Origin: Hofstenia miamia
Lineage: Eukaryota; Xenacoelomorpha; Acoela; Hofsteniidae
Assembly (NCBI GenBank): GCA_900660155.1
Contig: CABFPE010000716.1
Coordinates: 303,569 to 367,568 of the forward strand
Direction of reading: 5' to 3'
Length of the DNA stretch: 64,000 nt
The notes below the pieces were generated by a model. The model did no database searches. It was not told the DNA's origin and saw only the letters and a list, made by a program, of their open reading frames with translations. Made by a program: the position numbers and the translations under genes. This document shows positions 1-11,445 of this stretch, one piece after another; position 1 is the first letter of the stretch, and each line of letters begins with the position of its first letter.

Positions 1-150
1 ACCGGTGGATTGCGCGAATGCTCCAGTTGACGCTGAGTGCAAAACCGGTGGATTGCGCGAATAGGTTGGTAAACAACGGAATGCTATCGCGAATACGTTG
101 ACAACTGAAAGCCAACTGTTCAGTTGTGCCGGTTTGCGATCGCGAACGCA
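1..150. repeat. Repeat fragment at window edge
   Basis: A 19-base unit beginning ACCGGTGGATTGCG occurs at 1-19 and again at 44-62. A partly inverted relative (GCCGGTTTGCGATCGCG) lies near 128-144. This GC-rich block stands out from the AT-rich surroundings and is probably the end of a satellite or MITE cut by the window edge. Its family is not recognised. Confidence 0.45.
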
Positions 151-281
151 CCCAATGAATCAGATTTAAGAACTTCTAAAAAAATTTGGATATTCAAAAA
201 CTCCAAATGTCTGGTGAAAGTACTAAATACTCTTTCTGTATTGTTAATTTGTGATAATGCATTGCTAGTTGAATTATCCAT

Positions 282-480
282 AAAAATTCCTAACGGCTCA
301 ACTGTTTACAGTGTACAAAGTTTAATTCAGAAACATTCCATGTAAAAGGCTACAATGCATTTTCAAATTACTGGGTAATTTATAAATAAAAATTCCTAGT
401 GTTTCAATTGTTTACAGCGTACAATATTTAATTCAGAAACATTACATGCAAAGACTACACATCTATTTTTCAATTACACT
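282..480. repeat. Two-copy tandem repeat, period about 106 bp
   Basis: The block starting AAAAATTCCTA at 282 recurs at 388 with the same order of landmarks (TGTTTACAG, GTACAA, TTAATTCAGAAACATT, CATG). The copies are roughly 80-85% alike by eye. No coding sense was seen. Confidence 0.55.
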
Positions 481-559
481 GCCATTTTTCTTTTTGCAAA
501 AAGCTTTGAAAAATTAATATTTGACCAAATAAGCACTTATCTCCATAATAAATCAATTC

Positions 560-2526
560 TTTCGAATACTCAGCTCATTCCACTTCTGATGCTTTACTTT
601 ATGCTACTGAAAATCGAAGATCTTATCTTGATAATAACAATTTTGTCACAATTGCTTCTATCGATTTGTCCAAAGCCTTTGATTCTGTTGATCACTATAT
701 TCGTCTTACTACTGGGGTAAAACTTACAAATGTGTTCCAAAAGGTACTATTTTAGGGACTTTATTTTTCTCGTTGTATGTAAATGACTTAAATGGCAATT
801 TAAGCAATGATTGTGGAATAGTGCAGTATGCTGACGACACACATGCATGATAATCAAATAGAAACATCAATTAGTAAATTAGAAGTCAATCTGTCTCAAC
901 TGCTAAAATATTTAACTGTAAATCCCTCTAAAACAGAATTTTGTGGTATGCCTCTTATACAAAAATAATCAATCACACATTTTAAATTTTTCGGGGTAAA
1001 AAATTACTCAAGTCAAATCCCTCAAATATCTTGGAGTAACAATTGATAATAAATTGAACTATTCAAGTCACATACGCATAGTATTACGCAAAATGGCAAT
1101 GGGAATTAAAACTATTTCACATGTAGGCAATTTTGTAAATTCCAAAATGAAATCGATGTTGGTTAACTCTCTAGTATTAAGTCATTATACAGGTAGTCCC
1201 GAAAGTTCTCTGTATTACCCCATCATACGAACAAAAACAATTGAACTGCAAAAAAAGGCATATATTTTTAATCAACATAATTACCATTTACATTAATGCA
1301 CATTCGACACCGCTCGAACCAGTTATCGAAGGCTGAACACCCCATATTTGCTGATATTTTTCCAAGCTTCTCCTCGTACGCAAGAACAGTGTCGTCTGGA
1401 CAGCCAAACTCGCGGTCTCGCTATTTTTCTTTGACACACCCAAACAAAAAGAAGTCAGCCAGTGAAAGATCCGGCGAATAAGGCGGATGTGGCAACAGTC
1501 GAACTCCATTGTCAAAAATGAAGTATGTGGTAACGGCTGCTGAATGCGCTGGGGCATTGTCATGGTGAAGGCGGAGGTGTTGAAGAAGCTCATGAAGAAT
1601 GGACTGAATAGCATTTCTGCCAATCTCAAGCTGTGTCTGTAGACGATTGTAGGAAATCCGCCTATCCCCCATTACCAGATCTCGGACAGCCTCGATGTTG
1701 TCAGCTGTTGTCGCTGGTCTGCTTGAGCGATCTTGTTCTTGCAAAGATTCATTCCTACTTCGAAACCGCGCAAACCACGACCTGACTGTTTCATAAGAAA
1801 TTGTAATGTCTGGATATGCAGCATGCAAACAATCATGGCATTGCCTTGCCGACAATTTGCTGCGAAAGTTGTAGTTGATGAGAAGACGCAGTTGTTGCTT
1901 TTCCATAAAACGAGAAACAACACGTAACTATGATTTTTTGTTTGTGACGTCAACGATTTTATATATGCCTGCAGCCAAAAAAGATTGTCCCTCATACTCA
2001 TCATTAACGCTCTAACTGTTGTCATGTCTTAAATGTTTTGTGTTGTGTTGTGTGTTAATTGTATGCAATAATAAAGAGAACTTTCGGGACTACCTGTAGA
2101 TACTGTAATGTTTTATTTAATGACATAAACCATTAAATAATAAATAAAATCGACTCACAAATTTAATAGGCAGCAAATATTCATAATGATAATTATTCGA
2201 ATAGGAGCGACAAAACTTCATATTCTAATCATGACGATGCTTCACATTTCACAAGATATTTTTCATTAATAAAATTTTGCGATATTTCAAATCAGCGTTC
2301 CCCTTACAGTAAATTACAATTCCCATTATATGCGCATTCAACTCATAATTCGAAGACTTTTAAATTCAGAAAAGTGAAGCTTAAAAAACATTTTCTTAAA
2401 AATTCATTTTTAAATTCAACCATTGATCTATGGAATAACTTACCAATTGAAATAAAGCGAATCAAAAATAGCAGGAAATTTAAAAGTCTAATCAATGACT
2501 ACCCCCGTAAGCAACATATCCCTTAA
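560..2526 (+). mobile_element. Non-LTR retrotransposon (LINE) remnant, CR1/Jockey-like RT, split by mariner
   Basis: Broken reverse transcriptase. Around 600-690 the plus strand reads HSTSDALLYATENR and then ASIDLSKAFDSVDH, the classic non-LTR RT block. Around 730-850 it reads VPKGTILG, SLYVNDL and QYADDT, the catalytic YxDD block. The C-terminal tail at 2370-2526 contains DLWNNLPIEIKRIKN and FKSLI before a stop, the usual end of CR1/Jockey-type ORF2. The coding region is internally deleted between the DLSKAFDSVDH and VPKGT blocks and shifts frame, so it is dead. A mariner at 1190-2096 is inserted in it: the frame that reads SHY just before the insertion continues as RYCNVLFNDINH just after it once one TA is counted. 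The 5' half (endonuclease) is missing. The family assignment is approximate. Confidence 0.8.
1190..2096 (-). mobile_element. Mariner element, internally deleted, nested in a LINE
   Basis: Terminal inverted repeats of about 21 bp (CAGGTAGTCCCGAAAGTTCT at 1190, mirrored at about 2076-2096) are flanked by TA on both sides (1188-1189, 2097-2098), as expected for Tc1/mariner. The minus-strand transposase starts near 1906 (MEKQQLRLLINYNFRSKLSA) and has the HTH region and the second half of the DD34D triad: HHDNAPAHS, then YSPDLSLADFFLF with 34 residues between the two D. The stretch holding the first catalytic D is missing, and the tail (NWFERCRMCINVNGNY) continues in another frame. At about 0.9 kb against the usual 1.3 kb, it is a dead deletion derivative. 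It is younger than the LINE it sits in. Confidence 0.9.
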
Positions 2527-2734
2527 AATCGGTTCTACATCATGGAAAGGATTAGTAATAAACTGGGTAAACTGGAAATTCTCTATCCATGTTTGTGTTG
2601 TGTTTTATTGTTTTTGTACTTCATGTTGTCATTGACGCATTAAGTGTAGTATTAGCAGCTTTTGTTGAGGTGTTTAATTATGCCAATGTACTACATTTAG
2701 TAAGAAATTCTATTCTAAAAAATTTGACTTGACT

Positions 2735-4660
2735 ATTTACACAGCAGTGCACATAAATCAACCCACAAACAGTGAATGGTTTAAAATTTATAAGCAATAT
2801 GTAGAAAATAATGTTTACATTAGTATTTTATTCTCTTCCAAAATGCAAATTAGGTTTTCAATTTCGCTGTGCAAAATTAATTATAAATTTTTGAAGTTCT
2901 CAACATTTGATTAAGCTGCAAAATGGAGGAATGTTTTGGAAGTATCACACAAATGACTCTCAATGGGACAAATGGCATTAATATGAACCACCTTGACCAG
3001 TTTCGTTTCGGACATGGGTCTAAAATTGCGGCTCCATCACATCTCTGGTCTCAGCTCTGCTGAACAACGAGTTTTAAACTGTCTCAGAAGCACATAATAA
3101 ATGATCGTCCTAGGCGAGAGCTTACAATCATAATTTCTAAAATAATAATAATTATTATATATAATTTTATAAAACTCCTGCGTTAATTTTGTTTTGTAAT
3201 GGAACACTTACCATTACTTGTAATACCTTTTTCATATATTTCAGACTTACTCGGTTTCTAGCACTAGAACAGCGATTGCTCCTTGACAATAAACTTACAA
3301 ACTTTCTACAAATAGCAAATGAAATGAGATTATCAATATAATTGCAAGTATGTGTACCCGCTAGCGTTTATGCTGATTGAATAATGAAAACATAAAATAT
3401 GCCTATTGGTAATTTTGCCCTAAGGTCACTTTTCTATTGCTAAGGGATAAAAGTAGCAGCCGTCGGTACATTGAAGCAAAATAGATGTGAATTCTGTAGT
3501 CAAAAGATTTCTAATTCTCAAGAATTATAAACTCCAGGTTCTTATGTTGAAGAAGAACGCAGTTTTCTGGATCAACTGACTCGAATTTACAGCACCAAAT
3601 CTGCTACAAAACATTGGTAGTATGCTTGATATAACATCTATTAATGACAAAGATCTCTGTGAAAAATAACGCTACAAAAATTTTGAAAAGTGACTTAATA
3701 ATTCAGTTGGCCGAGCAGCCCTGACAGACGCATGACCAAGAAAATTCATATCGATGCAACCCTACAAATGATGTCACTATTTCTCAGGAACATGAAATTT
3801 ACACTAATTTTAGAGAAAAGTGGCATATTTTGAACATGTCATTGTACAATAAGGCCAGTGTAACTTGTGGCATTTGCATGAGGCGAAAACTTGAGAAAAA
3901 TCTGCATATGCAATAGCAATAATGACTGTATGTATTTAGAACTTAAGTAGAAAAGAATCTTATTTTGTTTTCTGATACTTTTATTCCATTTTGCACAGTT
4001 TTTCTGAAGGTGGTCAATTCTGACTACTTCCGGGATTAAGGGCTATCAAATTTTCAGTTCTAGTGTTAAATGCAAAATTTCTGAAAAATGCATTTCGAAC
4101 ATTACTTAGCAAACTTCTTTTTTAATTTTTCAAAGGTAATTGTAGCCGTAAAACAATCAAATTACTTAGGAAAATGTTAGTATTAATAAATCCATTTTCC
4201 TAAAAAAAGAATGCATTGAATCGCCAAACTTATTTACAACCACTGAAATGACGTCCACAGAGGAATAAACATGACGAAGATAGTGATGTAGAAGAAAATA
4301 TTCCTGAGAATCTAATAGGTGCGGAAATGCGAAATTGTCTCCTTTGATGGGATGTGGGCTCAATAGACTTGGATACAGCGAAATGGACGCGTTTGTTGTT
4401 TTCAAAAAGAGCATGAGCCCTGAATTACGCAAATAGTACCCACTGAAGCAAGCAATTCTTGATAAATTCATCCTCTGCCAAAAATAAGACATTTGTTGAG
4501 GTTTCTATAAATTGTATAACAATAGATAAATATTTTAGTGTTTTTAATTTTTCTCTCAGTTACCAAATCCTTTGGTTAACACTAAAAAAGCGGCGATGGG
4601 CGGTCAAAATGGCCCTTAAGAATTTGTTTGCTTCATTGTTCACTCAGCAATACAACTAGC
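2735..4660. other. Intergenic stretch without recognisable gene
   Basis: AT-rich sequence with many stops in all frames. A short plus-strand reading near 3445-3490 (VAAVGTLKQNR) and another near 4590-4640 (KKRRWAVKMALKNLF) faintly recall piggyBac transposase motifs, but order and context do not hold together. No terminal repeats were found. Left unassigned. Confidence 0.4.
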
Positions 4661-5221
4661 AGGTAAATATCCTTCAAATTATGTTGATAATCTCATTGAA
4701 CTTAATATTTGTAAAAATTTGGTTTCTATTCCGTAATTTTCGCAATTGAAACATAATCTCGCTTCTAGTGTTAATAAATTCAAAATAGCCTCTTATTTTG
4801 TCTTTCTCTCCAGAATTGTTTGCACATGACTACACAAATTAGTGAAAAGGGCCAAATAGCGATTCCTAGTATTATTAATAGTGGCTATCCACCAAATGTC
4901 GATTATCCTACCAACTTTTCAAAACTGGATATCAACATTTTCTAATCTTAGTTATTGGAAGTAGACCGCGTAAATCCTAGCACAGAATAATTTCAGGTGA
5001 AACGTTGCATTGATTGAATTCATAACATCATGAATTGCGAGTTCCAGTCTCTCGTTTACTTGACTATTTTGCAAGTTTGTTTCTGGGTGGGTAGTGGATT
5101 GGTACAAAATTAAATGAAATGTCTGAATTTTTAAATAAGATGAGCCCCCATAAGCCCCCCAGTCATAGAATAAAATAATTAACAATAAACCGGTATCTAT
5201 GGGCACCATCCCACTACACTT

Positions 5222-5255
<34 letters not shown>

Positions 5256-6116
5256 TTTGAAAAATACAAAGATAGCGGGATCCCTATGCCCAAATGGAAT
5301 AAACGATGCCATTAAATACTAATTATTCTATTCCATATAACATTATTCCCATTATATTTAGTGAATTCCAATACTTACAACTATTTCTCACTGTAGCGTG
5401 CAAGAGTTAGAATTTTTCATAAAATTTTGGAATGAATTATGCTTTTGTAAAGGCAGTTTAGGACATAAGAGATCTCTCAATGAACATTATCCTTGATACT
5501 CCCTCAATAAGCGACACTCAAATTTCTACAGACCGACCATGCTCCTACACTATTCTGTATATTGTATATGTTACTATAAGCACTTACAAATAAAACCAGA
5601 AGGTAAGTTGCTAATCATTGCCGACAATGAATTTTCAATATTTATTGAAAGCCCTGACTTATGCCACTCCAGTATAAATTGCCACCATTTTGGTTGGTCA
5701 CAACCCGCAGTTGCATGTCACACGTAGGACTATATTTGTTGAGTTGCATCAAACTATTTATTTTCCTCAAAAAATTTCATGTTGCCTATGCTTAGTTGTC
5801 TCTATGCTAAGCAAACCTCAAGATATAGTCCTGCAAGGGTCTCCAATTTCAATATGTAAATAATATGCCCAATGTTGATTTTATATAAATTTGGCTGTAC
5901 ATATATGTCCCTAGCTATTCTTGACATTAGATTAATTTTTAAATTGCATTGTAATAACAGCTAAACTATACGTATTTGCATTTCATTGCTTATTTTCGTT
6001 TTACTATGTGTCGTATAAATTTAAAGAGCACAAAAGATATAAGTAGAAATAAAACAGCTCAAGTCCCATTGTCTCTATTTTGTTCTTTAAATATTTCTTG
6101 ATATATATCTACCTGA
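4661..6116. other. Intergenic stretch with (TA)n, no gene seen
   Basis: Contains a (TA)n microsatellite at about 5224-5252. The short ORFs here have no recognisable domains and no splice or promoter context. This is the 3' flank of Ly6 gene A. Confidence 0.4.
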
Positions 6117-6122
6117 TTTAAT
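6117..6122 (-). terminator. PolyA signal of Ly6 gene A (ATTAAA variant)
   Basis: Reading the minus strand, ATTAAA lies about 40 nt downstream of the stop at 6162-6164. Gene B has AATAAA at nearly the same distance (44 nt) from its own stop, which supports the call. Confidence 0.45.
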
Positions 6123-6161
6123 AATTATACAAAACAGGGTTGCTAATGACTTAGAGAGTTT

Positions 6162-6432
6162 TTAATAATAGCGATGTCTACTTGACGTAGATTCTGATTG
6201 AACAACGGGCGGCATCTCGATGTTGTTGCAAAAATCGCCATAACAGCATATTTCTTCTGAACTACTGCTGCTAGCGCTACAAGTGCTAGTACAGCTGTTG
6301 TCGCTTCCTGAGAAACTAGATCCACCATTACTAGTTCTCTTTAATCTGCATGACTTATATAATCGATCCCCTTCTGTCATCTTGTGGCCATTTCGTCTAC
6401 ATCGGCAATAGCCCTCCACACAGTTAGTTAAT
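6162..6432 (-). CDS. Ly6/uPAR two-domain secreted protein A, exon 2 (second LU domain)
   Basis: Last exon of gene A, encoding residues 96-184 after a split codon. It starts after a TTTAG acceptor (minus strand). The first base completes an AGA codon with exon 1, giving LTNC. The paralogous exon of gene B begins at the same place (ITNC), which fixes the acceptor. Cysteines fall at 99, 104, 106, 123, 142, 146, 157, 158 and 163. The ending EEICCYGDFCNN is the LU-domain CC-x4-CN signature. Compared with gene B there is one extra cysteine (104) and a serine-rich insertion before the CC pair. After the domain only a short polar tail ending SRHRYY remains, with no hydrophobic GPI-anchor signal, so the product should be soluble and secreted. 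Function and partner unknown. Confidence 0.8.
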
Positions 6433-7465
6433 CTAAATCAAATTTAAGGAGGATTCGATCAAATGTATCAAAAGTTTTTAAGAACAGGTCATAGACAAAT
6501 AATTTGCATAGCTAATTGTCATTTTGCACACTTTTGTTAGTCTATTTTGGATTACAACATTTTTTTCACTAAACAGGGGCGTAGATCTTTAGAAATATCT
6601 GGGGGTGAAATTCAAGAAATTTAATCTCCTCTTGACACTTTTATACAACTGAAACTTTCTATTACTCATTTACTACTTCAATTACTGGTTCAAAGGAATA
6701 AAATGGTGGAAATTTTTTATGGTATTATGAAACAGGTATATAAAATAAACAAGGCAATTGCATTTGATTAGTTAACAATGAATTCTAATGAATTTCAGCA
6801 CTTCTAACTGTTAAAACCAATAATTAATACATTTCGAAGAATCACACAAATTTTGAAATTTGAACGACGTCATCAAAAATAAAGACGGCATTAAATTTAT
6901 GAACATTGCAAATTAACAGTTCTGACATGAAGAATCGTTGTGAAAAATTTCGTTTTAATATTATAATCCAATCTAGGGTTAGATGGGGAAGGAAATCCCT
7001 GCTCTCCATAGCCCAATAACCCCAGGCCAAATGGGAATAGGGTGATTGGTAGTTGACCTGATCAGATAATAGCTTATCAAATATTTAGAGTTGAAGTTTT
7101 CAATAATAAGCCATTTCAAGTTAAAATGAATGCTGTGTATTTTTATAAAACTGTAGCGTTCCAGAGTACAAGAGATATGGTCTAGAATGTAAGAAACTTC
7201 TAAGGATATCTGCTCAAAATTTGTAAATTAATTGAAAACAGTGGTTAAAGCTGGCGTCTAAAGTAGCGTGCACACTTACAACTTTGCGCGCAACCTATCT
7301 TGATTTAATGAGGCGCACAAGAAAAGTTGTAAGTGTGTACGCGATTCCAACTTTGCGCGCAACCTAATTTCAGAAGTTAAATTGGTTCTACTTTTGCGCG
7401 CAACCTTTCGTGATTTAATGAGGCGCACAAGAAAAGTTGTAAGTGTGTACGCGATTCCAACTTTG

Positions 7466-7466
7466 N
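7466..7466. other. Single N, contig join
   Basis: The N sits inside a tandemly repeated terminal region, a place where assembly collapse or false joining is likely. Confidence 0.6.
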
Positions 7467-7469
7467 CAC

Positions 7470-7960
7470 GTTTAGAACAAGAGTGGTGCATATCATGGAA
7501 TTGTGTGATACAAAACAATTGAAAAGTGGAACACCATGTGATGACGCATACAATCGCGTAAACAAGGCCTATAAATCAAATGAAGTTGAACAATGTGGAA
7601 AAATCGATAAAAGCAGTGAAGTTCGGAAAATCCATGTACAGTGTATGCAGTCATATAACATTATAAAAGGCAAGTAAGAGTGAAAAAACATGGAAAAGTC
7701 GATGAATGTGTATCAATCTATAAACACATACAAACGTAAACAATGTGGAAAAGTCGATAAAAGATGCATCAGTCAGCAAATGTGTACAACCCAAAAAAAT
7801 CAAATAAAGCAAAATAGGTGCAAAGAAAAGATAGCCGTATAAAAGTTGGTAAAAGATGTAATAATCTGCAAACTTGTATAATTATATTTGAAATCTATGT
7901 ATATCTATAAATTATATTAATAAATAACATTACATGTTTTACATGTATATAAATTATTTT
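7470..7960. repeat. Interspersed repeat shared with 57480-57925 (opposite orientation)
   Basis: From ATATCATGGAATTGTGTGAT near 7490 through repeated TCGATAAAAG / CAGTCAGCAAATGT units to TATAAATTATATTAATAA near 7905, the same order appears reversed at 57925 down to 57480. The 64-residue ORF over 7483-7677 is probably an accident of this repeat. Confidence 0.6.
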
Positions 7961-8004
7961 TACATTGAAATATTTTTCGATTCCACTTTTTAAACAGGTA
8001 TGTA

Positions 8005-8255
8005 AATGTGGGAAATTAATGTATGTAAGGTAATGTAATACATGTAATTATGTGGGAAAGTAAAACTAAAAAAATGTATGTTAATGTGGGAAATTAAAAA
8101 ATGTAAGTTAATGTGGGAAAGTAAAACTAAAAAAATGTAAGGTAATGTGGGAAATTAAAAAATGTAAGTTAATGTGGTAAAGTAAAAAAATGTAAGGTAA
8201 TGTGGGAAAGTAAAAAATGTAATTATGTGGGAAAGTAAAAAGTAAAAAAATGCAA
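8005..8255. repeat. Minisatellite, units of about 30 bp
   Basis: Imperfect tandem units built on AATGTGGGAAAGTAAAA and AATGTAAGGTAATGTGGGAA recur about eight times. Non-coding, and it lies inside the Harbinger-like element. Confidence 0.7.
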
Positions 8256-8304
8256 ACTAAATTAGGCCACATAAATAACACAAAAACTAGTAAAATTACA
8301 TCCA

Positions 8305-8417
8305 TGACGTCAGTAAAACACCCCCCGCCAATATCCACGACGCTCAGGTCAAAGGCCACCCCTCTCGACCAATCACAAAAAAGTGGAACGAAATTCTCCC
8401 CACCTCTCGACCAATCA
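8305..8417 (+). promoter_or_regulatory. CRE palindrome plus duplicated CCAAT block
   Basis: A perfect cAMP-response element TGACGTCA at 8305-8312 is followed by two copies of CCTCTCGACCAATCA (8361-8375, 8403-8417; period 42 bp), each holding a CCAAT box. This GC-richer block stands out from its surroundings and looks like promoter material of a mobile element. No start site is proven. Confidence 0.35.
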
Positions 8418-8967
8418 GAAAAAAGTGTAACTAACTTCTCGCGTCTTCTACTACTAAGTGTGTACATGATTCCAACTTTGTTGTGAACTTTTAATTCAAT
8501 AATCTATTTCTGAGGAGTGCACAATTTAAATTTTGTAACAAACTACTTTTCTTTAATAAAAATATAATTACAAATGAAGAAAATTATTGTAATTAATTAA
8601 CAGATGATATAATTATTATATTATAATAACAATTTTGAAATTTTAAAATATTTTTTACTTTTGCATCCCATAATCTTTCTGTGTTTCAAAAATTGTAATA
8701 TTCAGTTATTCTTGTATACAGGGTTTGGTGAATTCGCGCAACGTACCCTCTCTAAGGCAGCTTTGTTGCTTTTGCAAGTAACTTCCAAACAATTCAAAAG
8801 GAAATCGAAATGATCAGTAGTCATTCTATAAAAATTCGCAAAACATGTTTCATCTGATAAATGCAGTTCACTTTTCAATGAACTTGTCACACCATACATG
8901 TATCTTTTTTAAATCAATTCTTTGGTCCATATTTTTTAGATTTCTTACCCCCGACGCACAGGCTGCC

Positions 8968-9330
8968 TTTAAGTTAAGTTAACTGCTGAGTTAAGGTTCA
9001 GCTAATCCCGTCACACACTGCCATTAAGGATTTCCCAACTAGAGGACTGAATAATCTCGATGTAGTTCTAGTCAAATCTGACAACCCGTTATTGATATTT
9101 GCACTGATCTGAAACTTTATTCTAACTTTAGCCTTCACAGGAAACACTGTTCAGATCATTTTCCGGTACATCTTACCTTGGAATCCAATATCATACCAGC
9201 CACGCCAACCAAGTCTTGCAGAATANTTAAGTTAAGTTAATTGCTAAGTTAAGGTTCAGCTAATCCCGTCGCACACTGCCATTAAGGTAACCTTAACTTA
9301 AGCCTTAACGGAAGTGTGCGGCGGAACTTA
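8968..9330. repeat. Repeat with hairpin ends around a LINE fragment; N at 9226
   Basis: A block of about 60 bp, running from TTAAGTTAA to CACACTGCCATTAAGG, occurs at 8968-9029 and 9227-9287. After the second copy an inverted relative (CTTAACGGAAGTGTGCGGCG) follows at about 9303-9322, giving a hairpin. The N at 9226 sits exactly where the second copy starts, so a join artefact is possible. Confidence 0.5.
9030..9225 (+). mobile_element. LINE endonuclease-domain fragment
   Basis: In two plus-strand frames the sequence reads NNLDVVLVKSDNPL and then HCSDHFPVHLTLESN. The SDHFPV motif is the characteristic end of the APE-type endonuclease of non-LTR retrotransposons. Short, frameshifted, dead. Confidence 0.6.
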
Positions 9331-9644
9331 CGATTTTGTTGTTCCCTATTGACATAAACTGCAATTAGGCATGTTGCTATAGCTCGATTCATTATGACAG
9401 AAACAATTTACCCGCGCATTATTATTTACATGACTGATTTAAATTGCATAAGGTAGTTTCAAAACTATGTCTTTTTCCTTCAGACTGCTTCATTGTATTG
9501 GTTGTAGTGTAATTTACTGTAGATTTAATTAATAAAAATGGTAATACATATAATTCAACTAAAAAGTTGTGCGCAAAGTTGTAAGTGTGTACGCAAATAT
9601 TTTTGCTGTGAACTTTATAATAACCCGAAAAGTAAATAAATATA

Positions 9645-11240
9645 CAGGATCGACCAAAATGATTGCAAACCCAATAGTTTTGACGATATTGTAAGTTTTC
9701 CCATTTTGTTATGTAAACACCGATCGTTGTAGAGATTCGAAAATTTAGCTTTTTGTTCTTGTGTATGTCTAGATTATCGAAGCCAATTCTCAAGTTGATA
9801 CCAAAGACAGTTTTTTGAAAAATGTGGAATTCAGTAAGTGGTAGCAATTTTATATGTGATTATCGTATACAATGAAATCTGAAATGTCAACACGAATACA
9901 TTTTGCCTAAAATCCCCGTATAATAATGGTCTTTATAACAATTTACATTACTAAAACATGTCACACAGTGAAATTGAATACGGATCAGTTTCAATAAGTT
10001 GTCTGTCGGCCGCTGAAGTTGACAATTGACGTCACTCTTCTTGGCATACTGTCAATCAGACCACTGATGTAATCCTGGTCGATTTGTTCTCACGCTCGTT
10101 GCAGTGCACCTCTCAATTCTGCAAGATTTTGTGGCCTAGGCACAAGAGCGTAAACATCTCGCTTCAAACGGTCCCAGGAATTCCTATGGGGTAACAATCT
10201 GGAGAACATGCAGGCCAGAGAAGAACTGTGACCTCTTCGTTATCCAGAATCTCTGCTATTGCACGACACTTGTGAGCTGGAGCATTGTCGTGCCGCCACA
10301 CAAAATTATCCCGAAAGAATCCTTTTGCATATGAAAGAGCAAAATCGTTGAAACAGCTGGTGATAATGGGCGCCATTGACAGTTTCATCAAGGATCCGGA
10401 GATCTGATTTCCCACCATGGTGAATAGGAGCCCATACGTGCACTGTGCCGCCACCACTTTGCTCATGGGTTGAATATCGTGTTCTTGGAGTATTTGGTTT
10501 GTCATCTGATGCACTCGTTGTCGCCCATCATGCGGATCTAGAGTAATACCACCCTTGTTCGTAAAGATAACGTGACTATAATGATGGATAGTCAGGTTTG
10601 AGTGATCTCTAGCCCAAACCAAATGTAGATTTCCATTGCGCTGCGAAAAAAGGTCGCTTTACCAGTCACCTTGCCGCGTAACCTCTATGGGTCATCCTCC
10701 TGCATGATCCTGAATAGAACACGATCTTCCCTCTAGTTGGTAAATCGTGGACGTCCACCAGATGTCCCCGCTGCTTGTTCACCACTCTCGCGATATCTCT
10801 TTAAAATCCTGGACACTGTGGATGTTTTCACGCTAAAGATAGCTGCAATTGATTGAACGTCCTTTACGGCCATACTGAACTACTAATCGGCTCAATTCAT
10901 TACTCAAATGACGGACCATGGCTTGAAGCAATAACGTGTTCAATTTCAAAGCAATATCACAAAATTTCACCAACTAATTATAAATTGAAGTCCAACCAGA
11001 TGACAGGCACAATTACTATTTTTGCAAGTGCTTTTTATACCCATGTGTACGCCTTCTTCAATATTTTTAATTAAAGTACTCAAATATTAGCGAATATCTA
11101 CTCAAAAATGGCCAGGAACCTACTCGACTTATTTGCATTATTGAGAATTTGAAAATCTAAAGAAAAGTTGAATTTTGACAACTTTCTGTGGACAGATATG
11201 AGAAAACTCAACTGGGTTGCAATCATTTCGGCCGACCATG
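9645..11240 (-). mobile_element. Tc1-like transposon, dead, in intron of Ly6 gene A
   Basis: Imperfect inverted ends (about 9645-9690: CAGGATCGACCAAAATGATT; right end mirrored at about 11200-11240, GGTCGGCCGAAATGATTGCA) are flanked by TA. The 1.6-kb length is typical of Tc1. The minus-strand transposase is broken. The N-terminal HTH region reads KDVQSIAAIFSVKTSTVSRI near 10800-10860. The central and C-terminal part (10164-10622) reads VWARDHSNLTIHHYSHVIFT, then WRHDNAPAHKCRAIAEILDN and LLWPACSPDCYPI. Stops, a frameshift and a missing middle segment are visible. It is one of the insertions that lengthen the intron of gene A. Confidence 0.88.
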
Positions 11241-11445
11241 TATATATAAACTATCCACAGTTATTTCCAAATTTTTGAATCTATATACATCATATTTCAT
11301 CACTTTTCTTTAATATACGTGAATATAACTCAAAATAAACAAAAATTATGCTTCACGTTTAAGAATATCACTCAATAGATTCTATTAAGCGATTTGTATG
11401 AAGTAATTATTTTATGCATAAAAGCGGAAGAATGGGAAATCTTAC

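Larger units (their letters stand above)
7266..9594 (-). mobile_element. PIF/Harbinger-like element, degenerate, in intron of Ly6 gene A
   Basis: The ends form inverted repeats of about 29 bp: GCGTGCACACTTACAACTTT at 7266 and its complement at about 9566-9594. Minus-strand ORF 8702-8899 reads SELHLSDETCFANFYRM and FDFLLNCLE, which resembles the N-terminal part of HARBI1-type nucleases. The DDE domain was not found, so the element is a shortened remnant. The left end carries a tandem duplication of the terminal region (period about 110 bp, 7291-7465) that stops at an N (7466). Inside lie a minisatellite, a CRE/CCAAT block, a segment shared with 57.5-57.9 kb, and a LINE fragment. Target duplication not clear. 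The family call rests on one short ORF. Confidence 0.55.

Noticed and set aside
3430-4660. piggyBac transposase remnant (VAAVGTLKQNR, KKRRWAVKM)
   Set aside because: Motifs are short, far apart and separated by unrelated sequence; no TTAA ends found.
6143-6328. Alternative frame ORF over Ly6 exon 2
   Set aside because: Alanine-rich shadow; the LU cysteine pattern is in the other frame.
8250-8486. 78-residue ORF over the CCAAT block
   Set aside because: Its second half is a translation of the 42-bp repeat; no start context or domain.
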